Below, piece by piece: positions 26,556 to 35,684 of a DNA stretch of 64,000 bases. The stretch comes from an uncultured Eubacteriales bacterium. Lineage in GTDB: Bacteria > Bacillota > Clostridia > Christensenellales > Aristaeellaceae. The notes under the pieces were generated by a model. That model made no database searches, was not told the DNA's origin, and was given only the letters and a program-made list of their open reading frames with translations. The position numbers and the translations under genes were made by a program. Positions within the stretch are counted from its first letter, which is position 1, and every line of letters begins with the position of its first letter. The DNA lies in NCBI GenBank assembly GCA_902793325.1, contig CADBCY010000009.1:1-64000 (forward strand). The letters run 5' to 3'.

Positions 26556-26915
26556 CATCGTCGCGGCCCAGACGCGGCAGACGCCCTGGCGCATCGCGCA
26601 GTTCCTTGAGGGCGCCGCCGAGACCTCCGGCCTGACCGTGGAGCAGCTTCAAGCCGTCAACGCGGTAGAGCGCATCGGCGGGTTCCCCCTACCTGTTCGG
26701 TGGTCATGGCCTGGGGCGACTACGCCTCCGACGCGCTGGTCGTGGGCCGGAACTACGATGATTCCGACGCCTTCGCGCTGCTGAAGGACGATGTCGCCGT
26801 GACGGTCTGCCAGATGGTGGTCGTGCCGAGGGATTTGACGCTGTGGCTGAGGGTTGTCGGGGGCACGGGCTGGGTCCGGGTCGATATGGCGCGCTTCCTG
26901 ACAGAAGCCGCTTGA
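26556..26915 (+). pseudogene. Remnant of a linear amide C-N hydrolase (C45/choloylglycine hydrolase-like)
   Basis: Three pieces of one Ntn-hydrolase-like gene survive. A helical N-terminal part (QTPWRIAQFLEGAAETSGL) is followed by a frameshift near 26690. The nucleophile region reads CSVVMAWGDYASDALVVGRNYD, with the catalytic Cys at about 26704. An abrupt jump near 26810 leads to the family's C-terminal strand (MVVVPRDLTLWLRVVGGTGWVRVD). The central few hundred residues are missing. An ATG at 26700 could start a 71-residue peptide, but it would lack the Cys. A decayed acyl/amide hydrolase by inference. Confidence 0.5.
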
Positions 26916-26956
26916 TGTGTATACAATAGAACGTTCAACAAAAGGAGATGGTGCAA

Positions 26957-28330
26957 GTGAACATACTGAAGCTGTTGTCGGTCATCCTGCTGGACTCCAG
27001 TCTCGACTATACGCTGCCCTTTGCCGTATTGTACGTCGCGGGCCTGTGGGGACTGTTCAAAAAGTCCGGGCTCAAGCCCTGGTGGGCGCTGGTACCCGTG
27101 GCGCGCCAATACCAGTTGGCGCGCTGTGCCGGGCGCGAGTCGGAGGGGCGCGTGTACAGCATGGTTACGCTGGGCTCGATAGTCCTCAGCGTGCTCACGA
27201 TCCTGATGAATTACACGCCCGCGGAGGCGGAGACGGTCACCGTCAGGGACCTGCTGCTCGCGGTCCTTGCCCTGAGCCTGACGATGGTGCGTCTCGTCTA
27301 CCACATCCGCGTGGTGCTGGGCCTGATCGAGGTCTACGGCGTGAAGAGGCGCTGGTGCTGGCTGTGGCTGACCAGCGTGACCAGCTGGATCCCGGCGATG
27401 CTCTGGGGCTTCGGCAAAAAGTACCAGCCCCAGTGGAAGGTGGAGGACATCAAGGCCGAGCTGGCCCGGCTGGCCAGCCACGGCAGCGCGGCGGTCATGG
27501 ACGAGGGGCTCACCGTCAACCTCGAGGAGCGCAGCGCGACGGATTTCTTCCACAAGAAGGTGCTCCTGCGCGACATCCACATGGCCATTCCCCAGGGCCA
27601 CATGGTGCTGCTGCTGGGCGGCTCCGGCGCGGGCAAGACCACGTATTTGAACGCCATCAACGGCTACGAGCCCGCGAAGGCCGAGGTGCTTTTGAACGGC
27701 ATCAACATGTACAAGCACTACAAGAAGATGCAATATGAGGTGGGCTTTGTGCCGCAGTCCGAGATGATGCGCGGCAAGGACACCGTGCTGAACACGCTTC
27801 TGGATGCGGCGAAGCTGCGCCTCCCGCAGGATGTCTCCGCCGCGCAGCGCAGGGAGCGCGTGAACGAGGTCATGGAGATCTTTGGCCTGACGCCGGTGAA
27901 GAACAACCTGGTCGAAAAGCTGTCCGGCGGCCAGAAGAAGCGGCTGTCGATCTCGATGGAGTTCATCTCCAACCCCTCCCTGTTCATACTGGATGAGCCC
28001 GATTCCGGCCTCGACGGCGTCATGGCGAGGGAGCTGTTCGTGCAGCTTCGCAAGATCGCCGACACCGGCAAGATCGTCATCGTCATCACCCATACGCCGG
28101 ACCGCGTGATCGACCTGTTCGACGACGTGATCGTGCTGGCGAAGGACTCCGCCCGCACGGGTCGCCTGGCCTGGTACGGCAGCATCGAGGACGCGCGGGC
28201 GTTCTTCGGGCGCGATAAGATGGAGCAGATCGTCAAGTCCGTCAACCGCAAGGAAGAGGGCGGCGACGGCCTGGCGGACGAGTTTGTCATGAAGTACGCG
28301 GACAGGCAGAAGGTCGGAGGTGCGGCATGA
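26957..28330 (+). CDS. ABCG-like ATP-binding protein with an N-terminal four-helix membrane domain
   Basis: A 457-residue protein. Residues about 1-155 are a small membrane domain (GLFKKSGLKPWWALVPVARQYQLAR resembles the DUF5684-type module), then a linker and an ABC ATPase from about 185. It has Walker A GGSGAGKTT, Q-loop PQSEMM, signature LSGGQKKRLSIS and Walker B FILDEPDSGLDG. The long ERVNEVMEIFGL and LSGGQKKR-SISMEF features place it near eukaryote-like ABCG/White ATPases. GTG 26957 is preferred over ATG 26948 because AGGAG would otherwise abut the start. The stop overlaps the permease start (ATGA). Probably an exporter; substrate unknown. Confidence 0.82.
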   Translation: MNILKLLSVILLDSSLDYTLPFAVLYVAGLWGLFKKSGLKPWWALVPVARQYQLARCAGRESEGRVYSMVTLGSIVLSVLTILMNYTPAEAETVTVRDLLLAVLALSLTMVRLVYHIRVVLGLIEVYGVKRRWCWLWLTSVTSWIPAMLWGFGKKYQPQWKVEDIKAELARLASHGSAAVMDEGLTVNLEERSATDFFHKKVLLRDIHMAIPQGHMVLLLGGSGAGKTTYLNAINGYEPAKAEVLLNGINMYKHYKKMQYEVGFVPQSEMMRGKDTVLNTLLDAAKLRLPQDVSAAQRRERVNEVMEIFGLTPVKNNLVEKLSGGQKKRLSISMEFISNPSLFILDEPDSGLDGVMARELFVQLRKIADTGKIVIVITHTPDRVIDLFDDVIVLAKDSARTGRLAWYGSIEDARAFFGRDKMEQIVKSVNRKEEGGDGLADEFVMKYADRQKVGGAA

Positions 28331-29619
28331 GCGATATGAATAGCCGGCAATTCAAGGCGCTCCATCGCGGGCGCGGCGCACAGGTGTGGATCTATCTGGG
28401 CAAGCTGCTGCGCATGTTCGTCTACCAGAGCGACTGGAAGGTGCTGCCCATGGCGGCGCTGATCGCCGGCCTCGTGGGCATGGTGATCCGCAAGAAGATG
28501 TTCCTGAACATGGAAGGCACGATCATGGGGTCGTTCGCGCTGGTGTGCGTGTGCATCTGGAACGGCTGCTTCAACTCGATCCAGGTCATCTGCCGCGAGC
28601 GGGATGTGGTCAAGCGGGAGCATCGCTCCGGCATGCACATCAGCTCCTACATATTCTCCCATATGCTGTATCAGGCGCTGCTGTGCCTGATGCAGACGGG
28701 CGTGACGCTGTATGTGACCAAGCTGACCGGCGTGCGGTACGATCTGGCCACGCCGCTGTTCACCCAGTGGTTCATCGTGGATCTGGGCATTTCGATGTTT
28801 TTGATCGTCTACGCCTCGGACATGCTGTCGCTGTGGGTGTCCTCGCTGGCGCGGACGACCACCACGGCCATGACGATCATGCCCTTCGTGCTGATCTTTC
28901 AATTGGTGTTCTCCGGCGGCATGCTGACGCTGCCGGGGTGGACGAAGCCGCTGACGCATTTCACCATCTCCAACCCCGGGCTCAAGGTCATCGCCGCGCA
29001 GGCGGACACGAACAACCGCCCGTTCGTCACGATTTCCGACATGATCGGGAAGATGAAGGACAGCGAGATCGGCGGTACGGTCACGCTGGGCCAGGCGCTG
29101 GATCTGTTGCAGGATAAGGACAATCCCACCGTCGCCGAGCTTCGGGCCGTGAAAATCGGCAGCGCATTCACCGTCGGCGAGGCGTGGGACGCTCTGGAAC
29201 AATCCGAAACCTTCGTAAAGCTGAAGGAGGAACCCGTGCTGACGGACTTGACCGTCGGCGATCTGGCGGCAGCCGTCGCTTCCTCGGGCTTGATTGAGGA
29301 GAACCGGGATCAGCTCATCAACGCCGAGACCACCGTCGGCGAAGCGGTGGACTGGCTGGCGACCAATCCGGATATACAGGCCGGTCGGGCGGCCAGCTAC
29401 ACCTTCTCGACAAAGCTCGGGAACATCATCGACATGATCGGCGAGAGCGATGTCAAAGCCTTCCTCGAGGAAAAGGCCGCCGCGGCCAGCTACAAGCCCG
29501 ACTATGAAGCCACGGAGGGAAACGTCGTCGATTACTGGCTGCACCTGGTTGCGTTCATACTCGCCTTTGCGCTGCTTTCGACGATTACGCTGGAGTTTAT
29601 CGACAAGGATAAGCGATAA
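28327..29619 (+). CDS. ABC-2/ABCG-type permease with a large repeat-containing extracytoplasmic loop
   Basis: A 430-residue partner of the gene at 26957-28330. It has about five membrane helices in residues 35-220, then a roughly 170-residue soluble segment between the fifth and last helix, then a final helix (VAFILAFALLSTITL). The soluble loop contains four or five short repeats built on (F/L)TVG(E/D)(A/L)xDxL (for example FTVGEAWDAL, LTVGDLAAAV, TTVGEAVDWL), which I do not recognise as a named domain. The motif HISSYIFSHMLYQALLC and the final-loop layout follow the ABCG permease plan. Translationally coupled to the ATPase. Confidence 0.8.
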   Translation: MSDMNSRQFKALHRGRGAQVWIYLGKLLRMFVYQSDWKVLPMAALIAGLVGMVIRKKMFLNMEGTIMGSFALVCVCIWNGCFNSIQVICRERDVVKREHRSGMHISSYIFSHMLYQALLCLMQTGVTLYVTKLTGVRYDLATPLFTQWFIVDLGISMFLIVYASDMLSLWVSSLARTTTTAMTIMPFVLIFQLVFSGGMLTLPGWTKPLTHFTISNPGLKVIAAQADTNNRPFVTISDMIGKMKDSEIGGTVTLGQALDLLQDKDNPTVAELRAVKIGSAFTVGEAWDALEQSETFVKLKEEPVLTDLTVGDLAAAVASSGLIEENRDQLINAETTVGEAVDWLATNPDIQAGRAASYTFSTKLGNIIDMIGESDVKAFLEEKAAAASYKPDYEATEGNVVDYWLHLVAFILAFALLSTITLEFIDKDKR

Positions 29620-29655
29620 ACCGGCGAATCCGCGAGGAAGGCAGGAGAGCCTGTC

Positions 29656-30405
29656 ATGAAAACAAGAATCCTCTCCTTCCTGCTGGCACTTTTGCTGGCA
29701 TTGACAGGACTGAGCTGCATGGCTGAGCCTGCCACGGGCGACCCCTATGAGACTGACACCCCGGAATATGATTATTCCGTCCTTCCCCTCGAGCGCAATG
29801 GAGTCGCGCTGCACCTCGACTGTGTGAGCCTGAGGGGCAGCGCGACGCGGCGGAACATACTGCTGACTCACGGCGTGACCTATTCCTCCCACGAGTTTGA
29901 CATCGACTACGGGGATTACAGCCTCGTGCGGTTCCTGGCCAGGAACGGCTACGCCGTTTGGCGGCTGGACATCGCGGGCTTTGGCCAGTCCGGCGATGTG
30001 GAGGACGGCTTCATGCCGGATTCCGATTACGCGGCCGAGGACATCGCCGCGGCAGTCGAGGCCATAGGCCGTCAAACCGGGCGCGAGCGTCTGGATCTGC
30101 TTGGCTGGAGCTTGGGCACCATGACCGCCAGCCGGTTTGCGATCAGGCACCCGGAAGTCGTGGACCGCCCGGTGCTCTACGCGCCGATCCTGTCCGGCAT
30201 CGGGGCTTATGAAGTGACGGAGCCATTCCACCACAATACCTGGGAACACGCCGTTGACGATTTCCAGCGCGACGCGGAGGGACACACCGACCCGGAGATC
30301 ACCGACCCGCTGGTGGTCGAACTGCTCCGCTCCAGCAGTTGGCATTACGAAGCTATGCTGCCATCAACACAGCACAGATTGGTGACTTCAGCAAATTCAG
30401 TATGA
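29656..30405 (+). pseudogene. Secreted alpha/beta hydrolase, 3' end lost at an island boundary
   Basis: Residues 1-23 are a signal peptide. The body is an alpha/beta hydrolase: oxyanion region LLTHGVTYSSHEFD and nucleophile elbow LLGWSLGT (Ser of GxSxG near residue 152). After about residue 228 the sequence stops resembling the family, and no acid/His end of the triad is present. At the same place (about 30345-30365) base composition drops, and the AT-richer NRPS/MATE island begins. The gene therefore looks truncated by an insertion or deletion. It follows the ABCG-like pair by 36 bases, so it was probably their operon partner. Confidence 0.65.
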
Positions 30406-30436
30406 ACGCATTCAGCAAGAATGCAAAGAAAGCGCA

Positions 30437-32029
30437 TCATGATGCGCAGTTATGGCTTTCCGTCTCAAAGATCCGGAAACGGTATAATGGGGCATTGAGA
30501 AGCTTGAAGGGCCGGATCAGCGTTTCCTTTATCGATTCCAGTTCCCGCTCCGTGACGCGCTCCACTTCCAGCGTCGGCATATAGTCCGGATCGATATACT
30601 GGACATACATGAAGTCTTCATCCGGCCGGATAAAAGACTGGAGGGCCGGATGGCTTCGGATCAGCACCTCAAAGGCATGAAGGAGTTTATCCGTGTCCAC
30701 GTCTTCCTTCGGCATCCGCCGGAAGGCCGGCATATTGCAAAAAGTGGAATACGGCGTATACAATTGATTGTCCAATAAATGGTACTGCATGGGAACCAGA
30801 GGCTGCGCATGCTCCCGGGCGTTTCCGTCCCGATGCTCGATGCTCTTCCCCTGATTGATCGTATCCGCCTGCATAGCCCTTGCCAGAGTGCGTACGGTTC
30901 GGTTTTTATAAAGGAGCGGCACGTTCAGGACCGGATCCCCGAGGTCTGTGATCAGGCAGATCGCCCTCAGGGAATCGCCGCCCAACTCATAGAAATCATC
31001 ATTCACGCCGAGATGATCCATTTCAAGAACCTTCTCAAAACCCGCCAGCAGACGCTTTTCCAGTTCCGTCTCAGGCGCCGCGTATTCCGCCCGATAGAGG
31101 TTCAGATCCGGAACGGGCAGGGCCTTTTTATCCAGCTTTCCGTTTGGAAGCAGCGGTATCCTGTCCAGCTTGGCACAATACGAAGGCAGCATATAGCTGG
31201 CCAGAACCTTGGCCAATGCCGCTCTGCTCTCTTCCGGGTCCAGGTCCACATCGTCTGTATGGTACAGCACTATGAAGGAGCGCTCCGGGGTGACAAAGCC
31301 TTTGGCTGCTGCCCAGCCGAGGCCCAGAACCCTTTTGGCGGCGCCTGCAATCTCCTCCGGCTCGATGCGGTTGCCGGCGATCTTGATCATATCGTCATTG
31401 CGTCCCATTAGAATGACATTGCCGTCCGGAAGGCGTTTGCCGAGATCACCGGTATGGAACAACCCGTCATGCCAGGCTTCAGCCGTTTTCTCCGGAAGTC
31501 CGATATAGCCTCTGACATACTCATTTTTGAAGCAGATCTCTCCGATCCCTCCGTCTGGAACTGGTTTCCCCTCTTCATCCAGGAGAAAGATTTCTTCTCC
31601 TCCCTGGTTTTTCCCGATAGGAGTCAGTGCCATAGCCTCTTCGATCAGGAACAAGGCAATGTCCTTCCCAGCTTCACTCATGTTATAGCCATTATACAGG
31701 GTGATCTGATCATGAAAGATCTTAACGCAGGGTTCTCCGCCGATCCCGATCCAGCGCATCTGAGGATTGAACTGCATAATGGAGCGAAACAGTGACGGAG
31801 TCATGAAGGTGGCTGTAACTTTCCGGGAAGCATAGAAAGCGGTCAGTTTCTCCGGGTTTTTTACCGTATCCGTATCAACCACGATATAAGTGGATCCGGC
31901 AGCCAGGACATTGAAAAAGAATTCTATTGCTGCCACAAAGTTCAGCGGTGCATTCACTGCAAAAACATCCGATTCCCGGCAGAGAGGTTTCCCGTCATAC
32001 TGCTTATCTCCAGCGATAAGGACGCGCAT
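30437..32029 (-). pseudogene. Fragment of a nonribosomal peptide synthetase (partial A, PCP, partial C)
   Basis: A 530-codon open frame without either natural end. It starts in the middle of an adenylation domain: cores A5 NGYNMSE, A7 FHTGDLGKRLPDG, A8 GRNDDMIKIAGNRIEPEEI and A10 PLLPNGKLDKK are present, but the A1-A3 region including the P-loop is missing. A carrier domain with the phosphopantetheine Ser follows (DDFYELGGDSL, about residue 350). The condensation domain begins and is cut just before its HHxxxDG motif at 30437-30450. The internal ATG at 32029 has no ribosome site. It cannot make a working synthetase; it is the remains of a module. Confidence 0.7.
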
Positions 32030-32439
32030 TCTTTCTCTTCCGTAATGACCCGGTACAGGCAGTCCTGCGGCGGGACATGAAAATCATCCGGCAGAAACAG
32101 CGCAATTTCGACAAAGCTCTTATCTTTCTTTCCGCATCGAATCCCGACCGCGATTGCAGTCCCGATCAGGAGAAGAATCTGGGCGATCAAAATAGCCCAG
32201 CAGACCCCTTCCACACCCAGAATAGCAGCCAACGCAAACGAGCCTGCCACAGCCAGAAGGAAGTCCCTCAGAATCGTCAGGCCAATGGAAGGCGCCCGCC
32301 TGCCCGCGCCACGGAAGAAGCATTCATATGCGACATTTGCAGTCAGGAACGGGAGCGCGGCAGAGATGATGCGGACAGCCGCCGCCGCCTTCGGTATCGC
32401 ATCTGTATTCCCTCCGACAAACAGGGAAGACAGCGGGGG
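31954..32439 (-). pseudogene. MATE family transporter, C-terminal part after a frameshift, with an extra cytoplasmic tail
   Basis: This frame continues the MATE protein of 32440-33456 from LSSLFVGGNTDAIPKAAAAVRII through the last helices (ANVAYECFFRGAG..., FALAAILGVEGVCWAILIAQILLLIG). A soluble tail starting FLPDDFHVPPQDCLYRVITEEKECA follows; it resembles the start of an RsbW-like ATP-binding domain but is cut off and runs into the NRPS fragment, which it overlaps. The break upstream is a five-base G run at 32435-32439, one base too long for the frame. Confidence 0.6.
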
Positions 32440-33456
32440 TGCCAAAAATGATCCCGGCGATTGCACTGCCCCCTGCCAGAAAGATGATGTATTTCGCCGC
32501 GACGCGGAAGAGCTCCGCCATATCATCCCGGTTCTTTTCGCCGTAAAAGAAGCCGGCAAACGTCATGACGACTCTTCCGACGGACTTGACGACACACGAC
32601 AGGATATTGAATACATTTCTCTGTACCGTAAACACCAGCAACGCCACGCCTTCGCCAGCCCGGCCGATGATGATCCGGTTCATGATGATGAACATGAGCG
32701 CATTCCCCAGCAGTGTCCCCAATGCCACGGCGCCATTCGACAGCATGGTTCCCGTAAGTCTCCATGGAAGCTTTCGAAGTGTGGGTTTGAACAGGCTGCT
32801 CTTTCGCGCGAAATGAAGCAACAGCACGATCAACGCCAGATAGTTGGCGGCGGAAGTCGCAAGTCCCATTCCCAGCATACCGCCTTTGAGCACCAGAACC
32901 ACCAGAAGGTCTCCGGCGATATCCGAAACCGTAAGGACGATCGTGGATGCCAGCGCCCTGCCACGGTCATTGTCCACCTGCATAAACGAGGTCAGGTACA
33001 ACATCAGGTTGATGGCCGGAAAGCTGGCGGTGATCCCAAGATAATAGTTACGGGCCTCTATGAATATTTCTCCGGTATCCGGCGAGGCGCCCAGCAGCCG
33101 CGTCATTGGATCCGCCAGAGCAAGAAGGGCTGCCGTGATCACGACCGACAGCCCAAGGATCCAGAAAAAAGCGACCGAGAAAGCCCCTCTCGCCTCTTTT
33201 GTTTGACCCTTTCCGACGAGCCTGGTGCACAGGGTCACAGTGTCCACGGCAAATACTGAACCCAGCGCGTTATAGGCAATCAACAGCGGATTGATGATGC
33301 CGAATTCCTTGACCCCGGATTCTCCCAAAAAGTGGAGATAATGATCCCGTCAACCAAGGGGCCCATCAGCGAAGTCAATTCCGAAAGGAGCAGAACGATC
33401 AACGATGCCCTGAAAGAAGATTCAATCGCAGATTTTCGTTTGAAAAATCCCGTCAA
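32324..33456 (-). pseudogene. MATE family efflux transporter, N-terminal and central part (two frameshifts)
   Basis: A multidrug/toxin-extrusion-type transporter. The likely start is TTG at 33456, overlapping the dehydrogenase stop (TTGA). The first helix follows (ASLIVLLLSELTSLMGPLVDGIIIS), then a one-base deletion in an A5 run at 33327-33331. The main frame then runs GESGVKEFGIINPLLIAYN to FLAGGSAIAGIIFGTP. A second frameshift at 32435-32439 moves it to the frame ending at 31954. Restoring both gives a protein of about 500 residues. The usual twelve-helix pattern is recognisable. Codon use and lower GC match the island and not the flanking genes. Confidence 0.65.
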
Positions 33457-34436
33457 TTCTTGCCACCCCTGATCATGTTCACGCAGGACCCTTTCTCAAA
33501 GAATTCCTTGATGTTCTTCATGGTGGTATCACAGATATTGTTCAAGGATTCACTGGTAAAGTAAGCCTGGTGCGCCGTGATTACCACATTGGGGAATCCC
33601 AGCAATACCTGGAGCTGCTCGTCCGCCAGAATATCCTCTGTGTAATCCACGGTAAAGGTTCCCGCCTCATTCTCGTAAACGTCCAGACCTGCTCCCCTGA
33701 TTTTCCTGGACAGCAGGCCGCGTATCAAGGCCTGGGTATCGATCAGCCCGCCTCTTGCCGTATTGACGATCACTACGCCGGGCTTCATTTTCGCGATGGC
33801 ATCATCGTTGATCATATGCCTGTTGTCCTTCGTCAACGGACAATGGAGCTGTATGACATCACTTCTGGCGTAAAGCTCGTCAAGTCCCACATATTCCACG
33901 TCAGGGAGCCCCTGGGGATGCGGGGTATTGACCAGAATCTTCATGCCCAGACCTCTGCATATATCGATGGTACATTTGCCGATTCTTCCTTCTCCGATGA
34001 TGCCTGCCGTTTTTCCGTGAATCTCAAATCCCGCCAGATGGTTGATGGAAAAATCATGGGCTCTGGTGCGGATGTAGGCTTTATGTGGATTGCGTATCAC
34101 CGTCATCATCAGTGTAACGGCGAATTCCGCTACCGAGTACGGCGAGTAATCCGGCACCCGGACGATGGGGAGTTTCCCTCTGGCATATTCAACATCCACA
34201 TTGTTGTATCCTGCCGAACGCATCGCCAGAAGCTTCACTCCGGCTTCTACCAGTTCGTCAAGCACCGCCGCATTGATCACATCAAACGGACAGGCAACGA
34301 CGACATCACAGCCAAAGGCAAACACAGCCGTGCTTTCATCCAGTCTGGATTCCAGAAAAATCATCCTATAGTCTTTTTGGTAACGCTTATAACACTCTCT
34401 GTCATAATCCTGTATGCTGTAAAAAATCACCTTCAT
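33453..34436 (-). CDS. D-2-hydroxyacid (D-lactate) dehydrogenase
   Basis: A 327-residue NAD-dependent D-isomer 2-hydroxyacid dehydrogenase, full length. The nucleotide fold carries GEGRIG (family GxGxxG). The catalytic set is visible: Arg in VNTARGG, Glu in VYENEAG and His in ITAHQAYFT. LLAMRSAGYNNVD and VPDYSPYSVAEFA are D-lactate dehydrogenase subfamily hallmarks. Expected reaction: pyruvate plus NADH to D-lactate, or a related 2-keto acid. It heads the island operon with MATE next (TTGA overlap); GGGAGGG precedes the start. It could serve fermentation or supply a hydroxy acid to the former NRPS; the second is speculation. Confidence 0.85.
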   Translation of the reverse strand: MKVIFYSIQDYDRECYKRYQKDYRMIFLESRLDESTAVFAFGCDVVVACPFDVINAAVLDELVEAGVKLLAMRSAGYNNVDVEYARGKLPIVRVPDYSPYSVAEFAVTLMMTVIRNPHKAYIRTRAHDFSINHLAGFEIHGKTAGIIGEGRIGKCTIDICRGLGMKILVNTPHPQGLPDVEYVGLDELYARSDVIQLHCPLTKDNRHMINDDAIAKMKPGVVIVNTARGGLIDTQALIRGLLSRKIRGAGLDVYENEAGTFTVDYTEDILADEQLQVLLGFPNVVITAHQAYFTSESLNNICDTTMKNIKEFFEKGSCVNMIRGGKN

Positions 34437-34570
34437 GTCTTTTGCGCCCTCCCATCCATTGTCATTCTACAACAGGTTCGGTTTGCGGGTTTGTGAATCC
34501 CTTCTTATTATGGTTGGCTGTCTGTTCACTTCCGACTTTTCCGTTCGTCCCGGGAGCTTATGTTACGTCC

Positions 34571-34599
34571 ATTATAACGGATTTGGCCCGGTGTGTCCA
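34571..34599 (-). promoter_or_regulatory. Promoter of the dehydrogenase/MATE operon
   Basis: On the minus strand TGGACA (34594-34599), 17 bases, perfect TATAAT (34571-34576), about 135 bases upstream of the ATG. Between it and 34795 I see no further gene. Confidence 0.7.
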
Positions 34600-34794
34600 C
34601 AAAAATAACGCGCACGATTCTTTGATCTCGCTCCTGAGCATGCAAACGCTTTGGCGCTAAAACCAGATTCCCAGACAATCCCCTGCTTACTTTCATACCA
34701 AAATCGCAGCTTGCCGCCACCCCAAAGCGAAAAAGCTCCCCATACCGTGTATGATTACAACACATACCACCTCCCGCATACTCGCGGAAGGGGA

Positions 34795-34835
34795 TTGACT
34801 TTTCGGGCTTACTGTTGTAGAATATCTACAACAGT
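34795..34835 (+). promoter_or_regulatory. Promoter with overlapping palindromic operator for the TetR gene
   Basis: TTGACT (34795-34800), 17 bases, TAGAAT (34818-34823). A perfect 11-bp inverted repeat, ACTGTTGTAGA (34811-34821) and TCTACAACAGT (34825-34835) with a 3-base centre, covers the -10. Its geometry is that of an autorepressing TetR operator. Confidence 0.75.
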
Positions 34836-34870
34836 ACAGTGCATACTGTTTTCATGCCGGAGGGTGCGCC

Positions 34871-35512
34871 ATGGGCAGGAACCTTGAGAAGGACGCCATC
34901 GAGATGGCGGCGAAGAACCAGCGAATCCTTGAGAACGGGTTCCGCATCTTCGCGGAGAACACCATCGAAAGGGTCACGATGGTCGACGTGGCGAAGGCCG
35001 CCGGCATCGCGGTCTCCTCGCTGTACCGCTACTACAGCACGAAGCCCAGGCTGGTGCTGGCCATCAGCACATGGGCCTGGGAAAACTATGCCCGGGAGGA
35101 CGAGCGCAAGGAAGCGGCAAAGCCGGACAGGACGGCGGCGGGCATCTTTGAAGCCTACCTGGATTCCTTCCTCGACCTGTACCGCAACCACAAGAACCTG
35201 CTCCGCTTCAACCAGTTCTTCAATATCTACCTGGTGAGCGAAGCCATCTCCGAGGAAGAGATGGAGCCGTACCTGGATATGGTCAAGGGCCTGGAGCGCA
35301 GGTTCGGAAAGATCTATCAGAAGGCCCTGCAGGACGGCACGCTTCGCACGGACATCCCTCAAAAGAAGATGTTCTCCGCGACGCTTCACCTGATGCTGGC
35401 CGTCGTCACGCGCTACGCGGTCGGACTTGTCTACAACGATGAAACGGACGCGGAGGAAGAGCTGCTTCTCCAGAAGGAAATGCTGATGCGCCGGTTTGTC
35501 AATGCGCAATAG
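34871..35512 (+). CDS. TetR/AcrR family transcriptional regulator
   Basis: A 213-residue regulator. Residues about 10-60 form the HTH (ILENGFRIFAENTIERVTMVDVAKAAGIAVSSLYRYYSTK), with a helical ligand domain after it. The ATG is preceded by GGAGGG. The promoter holds a palindrome over its -10, so it probably represses itself. The gene lies at the right edge of the AT-rich island but has the GC-rich codon use of the backbone. The nearest possible target is the downstream secreted Sel1/S41 gene, 170 bases away in the same direction. Inducer unknown. Confidence 0.85.
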   Translation: MGRNLEKDAIEMAAKNQRILENGFRIFAENTIERVTMVDVAKAAGIAVSSLYRYYSTKPRLVLAISTWAWENYAREDERKEAAKPDRTAAGIFEAYLDSFLDLYRNHKNLLRFNQFFNIYLVSEAISEEEMEPYLDMVKGLERRFGKIYQKALQDGTLRTDIPQKKMFSATLHLMLAVVTRYAVGLVYNDETDAEEELLLQKEMLMRRFVNAQ

Positions 35513-35684
35513 CGCGACCGACCCACGGGCCCGGTTTGCCCGATTGCCGCAGGCCGGCTACGGCGGCAGATCATGATGAATCCGGCTCTTTTCCGACATG
35601 CGCGGAAGCAATGAGCGAGAGGAACAGCGTTCGCGGACGGACCTGTTTCAGTATAGAGATCATGAAGAACGGAGGCAAGAACCC

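Noticed and set aside
26446..26652. A 68-codon minus-strand frame
   Set aside because: Antisense to the C45-hydrolase remnant, with no ribosome site.
27718..30345. An 875-codon minus-strand open frame across the ABCG-like pair and hydrolase
   Set aside because: Shadow of well-supported plus-strand genes with clear motifs.
30339..30584. A plus-strand 81-codon frame at the island edge
   Set aside because: Spans the junction and the antisense of the NRPS fragment; no start signal. The bases 30355-30440 match neither neighbour and remain unexplained.
33453..34436. VanH-type role in glycopeptide resistance for the dehydrogenase
   Set aside because: No VanA/B-type ligase, VanX or VanRS-type genes are nearby; the family alone does not support it.
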